In this document: one piece after another, positions 1 to 6,890 of the stretch
Position numbering within the stretch: the first letter of the stretch is position 1
Layout: the number at the start of each line of letters is the position of its first letter
From: Deltaproteobacteria bacterium
GTDB lineage: Bacteria > Bdellovibrionota > FAC87 > UBA2466
Assembly: GCA_013205415.1 (NCBI GenBank)
Contig: JABMMY010000395.1
Span: 1 to 8,060 of the forward strand
Reading direction: 5' to 3'
Length of the DNA: 8,060 bases
The notes under the pieces: model-generated
Databases searched by the model: none
Told to the model about the DNA's origin: nothing
What the model saw: the letters and a program-made list of their open reading frames with translations, nothing else
Made by a program: the position numbers and the translations under genes

Positions 1-1
1 C

Positions 2-85
2 ATATTTTTTGGAATAAGAATATTAAAAAAGAGGAATAAAAAGAAGAAAAAACCTGCTGAGGTTAGAGTTAAAAAGAGGCTTTGA
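2..85 (+). CDS. Possible C-terminal tail of a truncated gene (unidentified)
   Basis: One frame is open from the left edge for 27 codons and closes with TGA at 83-85. The predicted peptide starts hydrophobic (IFFGIRIL) and then becomes very basic, with a run of five lysines followed by PAEVRVKKRL. That pattern suits the cytoplasmic tail of a membrane protein, but no family can be named from so little. The frame would stop 7 bases before the convergent stop codon of the TolC-family gene, consistent with the tight packing elsewhere in the window. The region is A-rich, so an open frame of this length could be chance. The main support is that no intergenic region would otherwise be needed here. 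Confidence 0.35.
   Translation: MFFGIRILKKRNKKKKKPAEVRVKKRL
38..64 (-). terminator. Weak candidate intrinsic terminator for the TolC-family gene
   Basis: Read on the minus strand, about 29 bases after the TAG stop, AACCT-CAGC-AGGTT forms a 5-bp stem with a 4-base loop. It is followed directly by a T-rich tract (TTTTCTTCTTTTT). The T-tract is good but the stem is short, so this is a modest candidate. It would lie inside the possible convergent gene tail at 2-85. Confidence 0.35.
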
Positions 86-92
86 ATCGGGG

Positions 93-1481
93 CTAGGGGT
101 GGGTTAATTGCGCAATCTCTATTCCCACGGCTTGGCTTAGTCTAGCTAACGCCATATTTAAACTGTAAACTGTTTCAATATAGTTTTTTCTGGAGAGTCC
201 ATTTCCCTCTAAGGACTCCATGAGATCTTTAGCTGGCGTAATTCCAATTGACCAGCCCATGGCATTTGAAAGAAACCATTTTTTACCCAGCTTTTTTCTG
301 GCCTCTGCAATCTCTAGTCCCTGACTCGCTTGATCTAATTCTAAAAAGGCTTTTTTTACCTGGAGTTCAATTCCAGGTATCGCATAACTTTCGGTAGCCT
401 TTAATTTCATCATTTCTGCCTCCTGTTCGTGAGCCTCTGCGGAATGGCGAGCAAATTCTAAATCAAACTTAGCTCCGATACCAATCCCTCCTAAGAATCC
501 GTTGAAGGGATCATTTGCAAAAATTGAATTCTGTTTATCGGCCACTGGAGACCAGGCCTTAGTCAGCACTCCACCTAAAAATATCACGGGGTAATCCTGA
601 GCCTCTTTCGCCTCTTTCAGTGCAGTTCTTGCTTTGATTCCGGCTGAGAGAGCTTTGAATTCAGGGCGATTAATTTTTGATAGCGCTAAGTATTGTTCTA
701 GAGTTTTCTTTTCAAAAACTTCAGGGCCAGAGTTCAGCGATTCAAAATCTGGATAGGAGCTACCTGAGATCCAATTAAGCGCTTTTTCTGCCGTTTTTTT
801 TCCTGACTGAGCCAATAGTTTTTTTTGTTTCAAATCGGAGCTCGCTGTTTTTAAACGATAGAGGTCATGAGGCTTAATGGTACCTGTTGATTTTTTTGAC
901 ACTGAGGGTGCTTCTGTACTTTTAATGGCATCTTCTAAAACGGTACTCAAATCATCAATAAGAACTTCAAGATCTCTGGCCATTAAATAGCCATAATAGA
1001 ACTCTTTCGTCATTAAAGTCAGATCATTGCGTTTAGCCTTTGCGAGTTCCGTTTTTGCTTCCCATTGTCCTTCAGCCGCTTTTTGATAACTGGGAATCAT
1101 TCCGAAGGAATAGAGGGGTTCCACCACCTGAATACCTCCTTGGATAAAGGGTCCCCATTTACGAATATTCGAGGTTGAGGTTGTAGTATTCCCCCGTTGC
1201 TCAAACATGGGCCCCGTTAGAATAGTCACACTGGCCTTAGGAAAAAGGGCCGCTCTAGCTAGTTCGATCTGAGAGCGGGCAATTTCAATATCTTGAACCG
1301 CCTCTTGGATCATTCCATTTTGGGAGAGAGTGCTTTTCAGAAGACCTTCAAGACTTACCGCAGTCGCTCCAGATTCAGGCTGGGTGGCCGCACCCAATGG
1401 AAAATTAAAAATTAAAAGTAAGAGAGCTGTGGCTTGAGCTATTATATAGCTAGCTGAAGTTGTTTTGTTAAGGAACGCCAT
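93..1481 (-). CDS. TolC-family outer-membrane efflux channel protein
   Basis: Predicted 462-residue outer-membrane protein of the TolC/OEP family. Members form trimeric channels that take substrates from RND, ABC or MFS pumps across the periplasm and outer membrane. Residues 1-32 look like a Sec signal peptide: a lysine near the start, the hydrophobic stretch ALLLLIFNF, and cleavage near GAA|TQ. The mature part is rich in long Ala/Lys/Glu/Leu helices (about 55-80, 135-190, 205-240, 345-400, 430-455). It has the family-typical strand GGIQVVEPLYSFG near 115-127 and a second strand block near 329-343. The C-terminal part (NYIETVYSLNMALARLSQAVG) is typical of OEP ends, and the length is normal. 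I chose ATG at 1481 because the signal peptide begins there and GAGGT lies 9 bases upstream. The longer frame to 1535 adds 18 residues that would spoil the signal peptide. No pump or adaptor gene is visible, so the substrate is unknown. Confidence 0.88.
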   Translation of the reverse strand: MAFLNKTTSASYIIAQATALLLLIFNFPLGAATQPESGATAVSLEGLLKSTLSQNGMIQEAVQDIEIARSQIELARAALFPKASVTILTGPMFEQRGNTTTSTSNIRKWGPFIQGGIQVVEPLYSFGMIPSYQKAAEGQWEAKTELAKAKRNDLTLMTKEFYYGYLMARDLEVLIDDLSTVLEDAIKSTEAPSVSKKSTGTIKPHDLYRLKTASSDLKQKKLLAQSGKKTAEKALNWISGSSYPDFESLNSGPEVFEKKTLEQYLALSKINRPEFKALSAGIKARTALKEAKEAQDYPVIFLGGVLTKAWSPVADKQNSIFANDPFNGFLGGIGIGAKFDLEFARHSAEAHEQEAEMMKLKATESYAIPGIELQVKKAFLELDQASQGLEIAEARKKLGKKWFLSNAMGWSIGITPAKDLMESLEGNGLSRKNYIETVYSLNMALARLSQAVGIEIAQLTHP

Positions 1482-1485
1482 AACT

Positions 1486-3177
1486 ATGTTACCTCGAACA
1501 CACCTAATAAGAATCCAACGCAGTATGTACGACAAGTTAAAAGAACATGCTAGCTCTATGTTCGGAGGACTTTCACCTGAGCTGAAACACTATTTCAAAG
1601 ATTATCAGAGGGATTTTCAACGATTTACAGAACTTAGCACTAAACGCCAACTACTTTTAGAGGTTCTTAAGGCGCAGATAGTTTTTTGTGGTGATTACCA
1701 TACCTTATCGCAGTCTCAACGCACCGTAATTAGAATCATGAGGGATTCGGTCCGTGTTCTGAAAAGAAAAAAAAGAAAAATAATATTGGCGCTTGAGATG
1801 CTAACTCCTGAACATAACGCTTTGGCTCAAAGATTTTTGGCAGGTAAATTAAGCGAGAAGGAGTTTTTAAATCGAATTGGATTTCAAAAAAACTGGGGCT
1901 TTGCGTGGGAAAATTATAGAGAACTGTTTAAGTTTGCGAAGGAATATCGGATAGAAATCATAGGAATTAATCACCCTCATTCCTCAAAGAAACCCTCTTT
2001 AAAAATGAGAGACCAATTTGCTTCTAAAATCATCTCTGAGATCTCATTGCTTGATCCCACTGCCATTATTTTTGTTTTAATAGGAGATCTTCATTTAGCT
2101 GAAAATCATTTGCCCGAAGAGTTTCGTCAAGTTTTAAAGGTTAAAAAAGCTAAACGACAGACGCTGGTAATTCATCAAAACTCAGAGAAACTCTATTGGC
2201 AGTTGGTGGATCAAGGAATCGAACCCTTTGTAGATGTGGTAAAAATAAAAAAAGATATTTTTTGTGTGATGAATACTCCTCCATGGGTAAAACTAAAAAG
2301 CCATCTCAATTGGACAGAGCTTATTGCCGAAACTGGAGGTATGCCGCCATTAGAAACGGCAGCTCAAGCCTTTCACGAGATGGATTACTGTCATGAAGTC
2401 CAAGATCTAACTGCGGTCATAGGAAAGTTTCTTAAGATCACTCTTCCTAAATTGGAAAATTTTCAAATTTATGGGCCGTTAGATTTAGAACTTCTTGAAA
2501 TTAAGCCTAAGAATAAAAATAAAGGTGATGATTTAAGAGCTGCCTCTATCAACAGTTTGAATTCTAAATATGCTCAGGTTTTCAAAAGCTATTTCATTCC
2601 CCAGAAAAATATTATTTTTTTGAATTCGCTAAGCTTAAATCATGTGGCAGTGCAATCGAGCCTTTATCTTTTTTCTACCTTAAGTGGATTTAAAGATGTT
2701 TTTGAGAATCCTAAGCGAGACTTTTATCGATTTATCTGGGTAGAGGCCTTAGGTTTTCTTGGGGCCAAGGTGATAAATCCCAAAAGAAAATGCAATGGCT
2801 ATCTAGATTTGAAAAAGGCACTCTCTCAAATGAAGGTAAATAAAGGGGATGAAAATACTGAAAGCGCTCGACTTGCCTTGAGCCACCTCGATTGGGAAAA
2901 AAGGGACGGTAATACCCAATCTAATACCGTTTTTATGTTTCCCACGTCGGTACATAAAAATGTGCTCTATTATAAAACGGCTAAAATATTAGGCCATCTT
3001 TTGGGGAATTCCCTTTATCAATCGATCGTTGATATGCGTATTTCGTGCGAAGAGATAAGACCCCTTTTTTATCATGAATTTAGGACCTCTGATGAGGCCT
3101 TAAAACTTTATCAAGATTGGACCCGTCGATTAGATGTATTTAATTATCGAGAGTCGGTAAAATGGGGCACCTTATAG
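1486..3177 (+). CDS. ChaN/DUF399-like protein with a long unrecognised C-terminal region
   Basis: Predicted 563 residues. Residues about 60-260 resemble ChaN/DUF399 proteins, whose founding members are described as haem-binding lipoproteins. Visible family features are the first strand motif FCGDYHT (67-73, in place of the usual G-E-x-H), ALEML (102-106), LAGKLSEKEFL (118-128), the W/F-rich helix region WGFAWENYRELFKFA (137-151), IIGIN (158-162) and the late GDLHLAENHLP (200-210) with His203. Typical family members have about 280-300 residues; here a further 230 or so residues follow (about 330-563) that I cannot assign. No signal peptide or lipobox cysteine is visible, so a cytoplasmic location is likely and the 'lipoprotein' name should not be applied. 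The start is uncertain: ATG 1486 has AAGGAA 10 bases upstream, while TTG 1465, ATG 1522 and ATG 1558 remain possible. TATTAT at 1440-1445 resembles a -10 box but has no clear -35. The gene reads toward the carboxylase operon; any functional link is unproven. Confidence 0.75.
   Translation: MLPRTHLIRIQRSMYDKLKEHASSMFGGLSPELKHYFKDYQRDFQRFTELSTKRQLLLEVLKAQIVFCGDYHTLSQSQRTVIRIMRDSVRVLKRKKRKIILALEMLTPEHNALAQRFLAGKLSEKEFLNRIGFQKNWGFAWENYRELFKFAKEYRIEIIGINHPHSSKKPSLKMRDQFASKIISEISLLDPTAIIFVLIGDLHLAENHLPEEFRQVLKVKKAKRQTLVIHQNSEKLYWQLVDQGIEPFVDVVKIKKDIFCVMNTPPWVKLKSHLNWTELIAETGGMPPLETAAQAFHEMDYCHEVQDLTAVIGKFLKITLPKLENFQIYGPLDLELLEIKPKNKNKGDDLRAASINSLNSKYAQVFKSYFIPQKNIIFLNSLSLNHVAVQSSLYLFSTLSGFKDVFENPKRDFYRFIWVEALGFLGAKVINPKRKCNGYLDLKKALSQMKVNKGDENTESARLALSHLDWEKRDGNTQSNTVFMFPTSVHKNVLYYKTAKILGHLLGNSLYQSIVDMRISCEEIRPLFYHEFRTSDEALKLYQDWTRRLDVFNYRESVKWGTL
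1491..1495 (-). promoter_or_regulatory. Ribosome-binding site fixing the TolC-family start
   Basis: On the minus strand GAGGT sits 9 bases before ATG 1481, a good Shine-Dalgarno match. It decides this start over the longer frame beginning at 1535. It lies inside codons 2-4 of the divergent gene if that gene starts at 1486. Confidence 0.6.
1507..1535 (-). promoter_or_regulatory. Candidate sigma-70 type promoter for the TolC-family gene
   Basis: On the minus strand TTGTCG (1535-1530) and TCTTAT (1512-1507) are 17 bases apart, each matching 4 of 6 consensus positions. Transcription would begin near 1500, leaving a leader of about 20 bases that holds the GAGGT site. The promoter would lie wholly inside the divergent ChaN-like gene. 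The match is only moderate. Confidence 0.3.
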
Positions 3178-3241
3178 CGCAATCCCGTGGACTCTTCCCA
3201 ATAAAGTTCTGAAAAAAAATCGCTAAATTTTTGCAACATTC

Positions 3242-3270
3242 TTGACATACCTGCGTCACAATGTTTCGAT
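3242..3270 (+). promoter_or_regulatory. Candidate promoter for the acyl-CoA carboxylase operon
   Basis: A perfect -35 box TTGACA (3242-3247) is followed after 17 bases by TTCGAT (3265-3270), which matches the -10 consensus at only 3 of 6 positions but at its first and last two bases. Transcription would start near 3277, about 3 bases before the ATG. That fits the absence of any Shine-Dalgarno sequence there. The -10 match is the weak point. Confidence 0.45.
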
Positions 3271-3279
3271 CTTTCTCCT

Positions 3280-4830
3280 ATGAAACTTGATGAAAAATAC
3301 CAACTATTACATAAAAAAAATATTGAAGCAGAACTAGCTGGCGGGGCTGAACGCATTCAGCAGCAGCATGACCGTGGAAAAATGACCGCACGAGAGCGGG
3401 TTTTATTCCTCCTGGACGAGGGTAGTTTTGTTGAATTAGACAAGTTTACCACCCACCGGTGTACCGATTTTGGAATGGAAGATAAAAAGATTCTCGGTGA
3501 TGGTGTCATCACCGGATACGGAACTATCTCCGGTCGTCATGTGTACGTTTATGCTCAGGACTTTACCGTATTTGGAGGCTCTCTATCGGGGACTCAATCT
3601 TTAAAGATCTGTAAGATTTTGGATCTTGCCATGAAGAATGGAAAACCTGTCATTGCGTTAAATGATTCTGGTGGAGCTAGAATTCAAGAGGGGGTGGAAT
3701 CTCTTGGCGGCTATGCTGAGATATTTTATCGCAATACCATGGCCTCTGGAGTGGTACCACAAATATCCTCTATCATGGGCCCGTGCGCGGGTGGGGCAGT
3801 TTATAGTCCCGGTATTACCGATTTTATTTTCATGGTTAAGAAATCAAGTTACATGTTTTTGACCGGCCCTGATGTTATCAAAACTGTGACCCATGAAGAG
3901 GTTACTATGGAGGAGCTTGGCGGAGCGGTCACTCACAGCACCCGAAGTGGCGTGTGCCATTTTGCTAGTGATGATGAAAAGAGCTGCCTGCTCTTAATTA
4001 GAGAGCTCTTGAGTTATTTGCCTTCGAATAATTTGGACGATGTCCCTCTAATTAAAACAAGTGATCCTGCAGAGAGAAAAGAGGCTAAACTCAGAACTAT
4101 TATTCCTGATAATTCCAGACAGGCGTACGACATCAAAGATATTATCGATGCTGTGGTAGATGATAACTACTTTTTTGAGGTCCAGAAGGACTTTGCGCAG
4201 AATATTGTCATCGGCTTTGCAAGTTTGAAGGGAAGAAGTGTAGGAATAGTCGCTAATCAGCCTAAGTTTCTAGCGGGTTGCTTAGATAATAATGCCTCTC
4301 TCAAGGCAGCTCGATTTGTGCGTTTCTGCGATGCTTTTAATATTCCTATTATTACCTTCGTGGACGTTCCAGGATTTTTACCCGGAACGGAGCAGGAGTT
4401 TGGTGGAATTATTAAACATGGCGCAAAATTACTTTATGCCTATGCAGAGGCCACAGTTCCTAAAATAACGGTGATCACCCGAAAGGCTTATGGAGGGGCT
4501 TATTGTGTGATGGCCTCTAAGCATCTGCGTTCCGATATTAACTTTGCATACCCTTCAGCAGAAATTGCAGTGATGGGTCCAGAGGGGGCGGTTGCTATTG
4601 TTTTTAGAGGGGAATTACAAAAATCTGAGAATGCTGAAAGCGAAAAAAAGAAATTAGTTAAAGACTATGAAGAGACCTTTGCTACGCCCTATAAGGCTGC
4701 AGAGTTGGGATTTATAGATGAAATTATTTTCCCTGAAATGACTCGACCTAAACTTATTCAAGCCTTGGAAATGCTAAAAAATAAACGAGATAAATTACCT
4801 GCTAAGAAACATGGGAATATTCCACTGTGA
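3280..4830 (+). CDS. pccB: Acyl-CoA carboxylase carboxyltransferase beta subunit (propionyl-CoA carboxylase type)
   Basis: Predicted 516-residue cytoplasmic carboxyltransferase, a normal length for PccB/AccD5-type subunits. It transfers the carboxyl group from carboxybiotin to an acyl-CoA, probably propionyl-CoA to give methylmalonyl-CoA. The N-terminal helix with LAGGAERIQQQHDRGKMTARER (19-40) is typical. Two crotonase-fold halves each carry an oxyanion-hole glycine motif: GPCAGGAVYSPG (167-178) and RKAYGGAYCVM (401-411). NDSGGARIQEGVESLGGY (128-145) and FVDVPGFLPGTEQE (360-373) are classic family blocks. DSGGARIQ followed by VESL favours propionyl-CoA type over methylcrotonyl-CoA type. Asp419 is near where, from memory, actinobacterial enzymes have a specificity-determining Asp; an alignment would be needed. 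The start is well fixed by the conserved N-terminus, yet no ribosome-binding site precedes it; CTTTCTCCT directly abuts the ATG. It is first in a three-gene operon and overlaps the next gene by 4 bases (GTGA). A methylmalonyl-CoA decarboxylase role is less likely because a biotin carboxylase follows. Confidence 0.93.
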   Translation: MKLDEKYQLLHKKNIEAELAGGAERIQQQHDRGKMTARERVLFLLDEGSFVELDKFTTHRCTDFGMEDKKILGDGVITGYGTISGRHVYVYAQDFTVFGGSLSGTQSLKICKILDLAMKNGKPVIALNDSGGARIQEGVESLGGYAEIFYRNTMASGVVPQISSIMGPCAGGAVYSPGITDFIFMVKKSSYMFLTGPDVIKTVTHEEVTMEELGGAVTHSTRSGVCHFASDDEKSCLLLIRELLSYLPSNNLDDVPLIKTSDPAERKEAKLRTIIPDNSRQAYDIKDIIDAVVDDNYFFEVQKDFAQNIVIGFASLKGRSVGIVANQPKFLAGCLDNNASLKAARFVRFCDAFNIPIITFVDVPGFLPGTEQEFGGIIKHGAKLLYAYAEATVPKITVITRKAYGGAYCVMASKHLRSDINFAYPSAEIAVMGPEGAVAIVFRGELQKSENAESEKKKLVKDYEETFATPYKAAELGFIDEIIFPEMTRPKLIQALEMLKNKRDKLPAKKHGNIPL

Positions 4831-6332
4831 CAATTAAAACATCTAAGCCTAAAAGAATTTTAGTGGCCAATCGTGGCGAAATTGCAGTTCGTATTATTCG
4901 AGCTATTAGAGAGTCGGGTAATATTCCACTCGCCATTTACTCGACGGCAGATAGAAGTTCATCCCATGTCTCTCGAGCAGATTCGGCTTATTGCGTAGGA
5001 GAAGGCCCTTCACTTCAGAGTTACTTAAATATTGAATCGGTCATGAAGGCGGCGAAAACTTTAAGGGCCGATGCGATTCATCCAGGCTACGGATTTCTAT
5101 CGGAAAAAGAGATTTTTGCGCAAACCGTACAAGAGGCCGGCTTGATTTTTATTGGGCCTTCTGCCAAAGCCATTAGAACTATGGGGGATAAAGTAGAGGC
5201 CAGAAAAACGATGGCAAGTATTGGCGGGTTGACCTTAGTTCCAGGAACTAAGGAGGCTCTCACCGATGCGAATGAAGCCTTTATTCTAGCCAAAGAGATC
5301 GGTTTTCCTTTAATGATTAAAGCTCTCGCCGGTGGTGGAGGACGAGGGATGCGACTTGTCTTAAAAGAGGAGGAGTTTCTCAATCTTTTTCAGCGAGCCT
5401 TTTCAGAGGCTTCAAAGGCCTTTGGTGATGGTCGTTTGTATTTAGAAAGATATGTATCCTCTCCTCATCATATTGAAGTTCAAGTGATTGCAGATGCTCA
5501 CGGGAATGTTTGCCATCTTTTTGAGAGAGAGTGTTCGGTTCAAAGACGACATCAAAAGGTAATTGAGGAATGTACGAGTCCCTTTATAAGTGAGGCCACT
5601 CGGACTAAGCTTTGTGATGCGGCAGTTAAAGCGACTCGTGAAATTGGTTATATGAATGCGGGAACGATTGAGTTTTTGATGGATGATAAAGAGAACTTTT
5701 TTTTCATGGAGATGAACACCAGGTTACAGGTAGAACATCCGGTCACAGAATGGGTTACTGGAATTGATATCGTGAAGGAACAATTGAATGTGGCTTTTGG
5801 AGAGAAGTTATCTTTTTCTCAAGAGCAGGTTCATCGCCGTGGGCACGCTATAGAATTTCGAATTAATGCCGAAGATCCTGAAAAGTTTTTACCTCAAGCG
5901 GGTAGGGTGACTGGCATTCAATTTCCCTCGGGTATTGGAGTTCGTGTCGATTCTCATATTTATCGAGGCTACGATATTCCCATTTTTTATGATTCCATGA
6001 TTGGAAAAATTTCTGTTTGGGGACGAGATAGAAATGAAGCGATTCAAAGAGGGAAATCGGCTTTAAACGATACGATTTTGAATGGAATTAAAACTAATGT
6101 ACCTCTTCATTTACAAATATTAGACAATCCTAAATTTTTGAGTGGAAACTATACGACGCGTCTTATTGGGGAGGACTTTAATTACAAAGAGCAGATTCCC
6201 TCAGATGAAGAACTGCGAATGGCTCTGATTGCGGCGGCCGTTTCGGCCTACTCTAAAGAATACAAAGGGGCGAAGCTCGGAGATGAAAACTCTCGATGGA
6301 AGGCTTTGGGGCGAGAAGAGGGGATGCGCTAA
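4827..6332 (+). CDS. accC: Biotin carboxylase subunit of acyl-CoA carboxylase
   Basis: Predicted 501-residue ATP-grasp enzyme that carboxylates biotin on the carrier protein using ATP and bicarbonate. The N-terminal domain has ILVANRGEIAVRIIRA (11-26) and HPGYGFLSEK (85-94). The ATP-binding part has Lys122, Lys165 and the glycine loop GGGGRGMR (169-176). Active-site residues line up with the E. coli enzyme: His242 and Lys244 in RRHQKVIEE, Glu282, Glu295, Asn297 and Arg299 in MEMNTRLQVEHP, and Arg345 in EFRINAEDP. All appear intact. It is about 50 residues longer than E. coli AccC. The extra tail (about 455-501), ending in SRWKALGREEGMR, resembles the linker and start of the BT domain in fused propionyl-CoA carboxylase alpha chains. 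The start is GTG, overlapping the beta-subunit stop as GTGA, with only GGGA 10 bases upstream, so translation is probably coupled. Because it sits with a PccB-type subunit, it likely serves that enzyme; pccA-like would be an equally fair name. Confidence 0.93.
   Translation: MTIKTSKPKRILVANRGEIAVRIIRAIRESGNIPLAIYSTADRSSSHVSRADSAYCVGEGPSLQSYLNIESVMKAAKTLRADAIHPGYGFLSEKEIFAQTVQEAGLIFIGPSAKAIRTMGDKVEARKTMASIGGLTLVPGTKEALTDANEAFILAKEIGFPLMIKALAGGGGRGMRLVLKEEEFLNLFQRAFSEASKAFGDGRLYLERYVSSPHHIEVQVIADAHGNVCHLFERECSVQRRHQKVIEECTSPFISEATRTKLCDAAVKATREIGYMNAGTIEFLMDDKENFFFMEMNTRLQVEHPVTEWVTGIDIVKEQLNVAFGEKLSFSQEQVHRRGHAIEFRINAEDPEKFLPQAGRVTGIQFPSGIGVRVDSHIYRGYDIPIFYDSMIGKISVWGRDRNEAIQRGKSALNDTILNGIKTNVPLHLQILDNPKFLSGNYTTRLIGEDFNYKEQIPSDEELRMALIAAAVSAYSKEYKGAKLGDENSRWKALGREEGMR
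6317..6323 (+). promoter_or_regulatory. Ribosome-binding site deciding the biotin carrier start
   Basis: AGAGGGG lies 8 bases before ATG 6332, the strongest Shine-Dalgarno sequence in the operon. It supports the TAATG junction start rather than the in-frame ATG at 6296, which would overlap the biotin carboxylase by 37 bases. Confidence 0.65.
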
Positions 6333-6844
6333 TGTTATTTTACATCCGATATCATGATAAAGAATACCGAGTGAGAGTGGAATCTAAAAACCAACAGATT
6401 GCCATTACCTTTGGCAACGAACCTGAACAAATAGCAGACCTATCTTTTTACGGAAACGATTGTATTTTTATTGATAAGGAGAAGGTTTTTAATGCCAATA
6501 TCGTGGGTAATAAAACTGACTATGTGGTTTCCAGAGCTCAAGGGAACTTAAGTTTTTTAGTTGAAAGCGAATATCGAAGAATTGTTGGGATTTTAAGAGG
6601 AACCGATCTTGAACAAGAAAATATTGTCTATGCAAAAATGCCAGGAAAAATTGTCAAAATCACAAAAAAGGTCGGCGAGAGGGTAGAAAAAGGGGAGTCG
6701 GTTATGGTGATGGAGGCCATGAAAATGGAAAATGAACTTCGGACCAGTATGAGTGGAACCGTTTTAAGTGTGATGGTTACCGAAGGGCAGGCCGTTGAGA
6801 CAGGCTCTAGTTTAATGGAAATAAAACCGATCGAAATCGGTTAG
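6332..6844 (+). CDS. Biotin carboxyl carrier protein with BT-like N-terminal segment
   Basis: Predicted 170-residue carrier subunit. Residues about 100-165 form a biotinyl/lipoyl domain: MPGKIVKITKKVGERVEKGE (103-122), then VMEAMKMENEL with the biotin-acceptor Lys131 in the AMKM motif, and a closing SGTVLSVMVTEGQAVETGSSLMEI. The N-terminal 95 or so residues are beta-rich (FYIRYHDKEYRVRVE and later strands). They resemble the BT domain that links carboxylase and carrier in fused propionyl- or methylcrotonyl-CoA carboxylase alpha chains, not the Pro/Ala-rich linker of E. coli AccB. The protein thus looks like the C-terminal piece of a split alpha chain. Its start shares one base with the upstream stop (TAATG), with a strong ribosome-binding site. 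It is the last gene of the operon, followed by a stem-loop and a likely terminator. A biotin ligase is needed for its modification and is not in this window. Confidence 0.9.
   Translation: MLFYIRYHDKEYRVRVESKNQQIAITFGNEPEQIADLSFYGNDCIFIDKEKVFNANIVGNKTDYVVSRAQGNLSFLVESEYRRIVGILRGTDLEQENIVYAKMPGKIVKITKKVGERVEKGESVMVMEAMKMENELRTSMSGTVLSVMVTEGQAVETGSSLMEIKPIEIG
6825..6842 (+). repeat. Perfect 7-bp hairpin running into the carrier gene stop codon
   Basis: AACCGAT-CGAA-ATCGGTT forms a 7-bp stem with a CGAA loop over the last five sense codons and the first base of the TAG stop. No T-run follows directly. It may protect the mRNA 3' end, affect termination with the next hairpin, or be incidental. 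Confidence 0.5.
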
Positions 6845-6845
6845 T

Positions 6846-6886
6846 AGCTCCGCGTTGTTATTCTGTAATGCGCCGCTCTTTTTCTT
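6846..6886 (+). terminator. Candidate intrinsic terminator of the acyl-CoA carboxylase operon
   Basis: Two bases after the carrier stop, AGC..CGCGTT (6846-6856) can pair with AATGCG..GCT (6867-6877). This gives 3 + 6 base pairs, including one G-T wobble, around a 2x2 internal loop, with a 10-base loop at the top. CTTTTTCTT follows at once (6878-6886). The GC-rich core plus T-tract and its position directly after the operon make it a reasonable Rho-independent terminator, though the internal mismatch lowers stability. Confidence 0.55.
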
Positions 6887-6890
6887 GATA

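Noticed and set aside
26..79. Direct repeat AAAAAGAGG at 26-34 and 71-79
   Set aside because: Low-complexity purine-rich sequence in which short matches are expected by chance.
1482..1535. Longer N-terminus of the TolC-family protein starting at 1535
   Set aside because: The added 18 residues would precede and disrupt a good signal peptide, while ATG 1481 has a GAGGT site at proper spacing.
2196..2396. Short rightward open frame of 66 codons
   Set aside because: It sits inside the ChaN-like gene in another frame, with no family features.
3175..3232. Possible terminator after the ChaN-like gene (TAGCG/CGCTA with an inner GGACT/AGTTC pairing, then five Ts)
   Set aside because: Only two 5-bp stems separated by long unpaired A-rich stretches; too weak to call without folding energies.
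3144..3356. Leftward open frame of 70 codons crossing the ChaN-like/beta-subunit gap
   Set aside because: It overlaps the conserved N-terminus of the beta subunit on the opposite strand and has a low-complexity Ser/Phe-rich product; a shadow frame.
3662..3862. Short rightward open frame of 66 codons
   Set aside because: Out-of-frame shadow of a strongly conserved part of the carboxyltransferase gene.
5087..5383. Leftward open frame of 98 codons
   Set aside because: Antisense shadow of the biotin carboxylase ATP-binding region; its Pro/Ala run mirrors the glycine loop codons.
6296..6331. Earlier ATG at 6296 for the biotin carrier gene
   Set aside because: It lies deep inside the biotin carboxylase gene; ATG 6332 at the TAATG junction has a strong ribosome-binding site.
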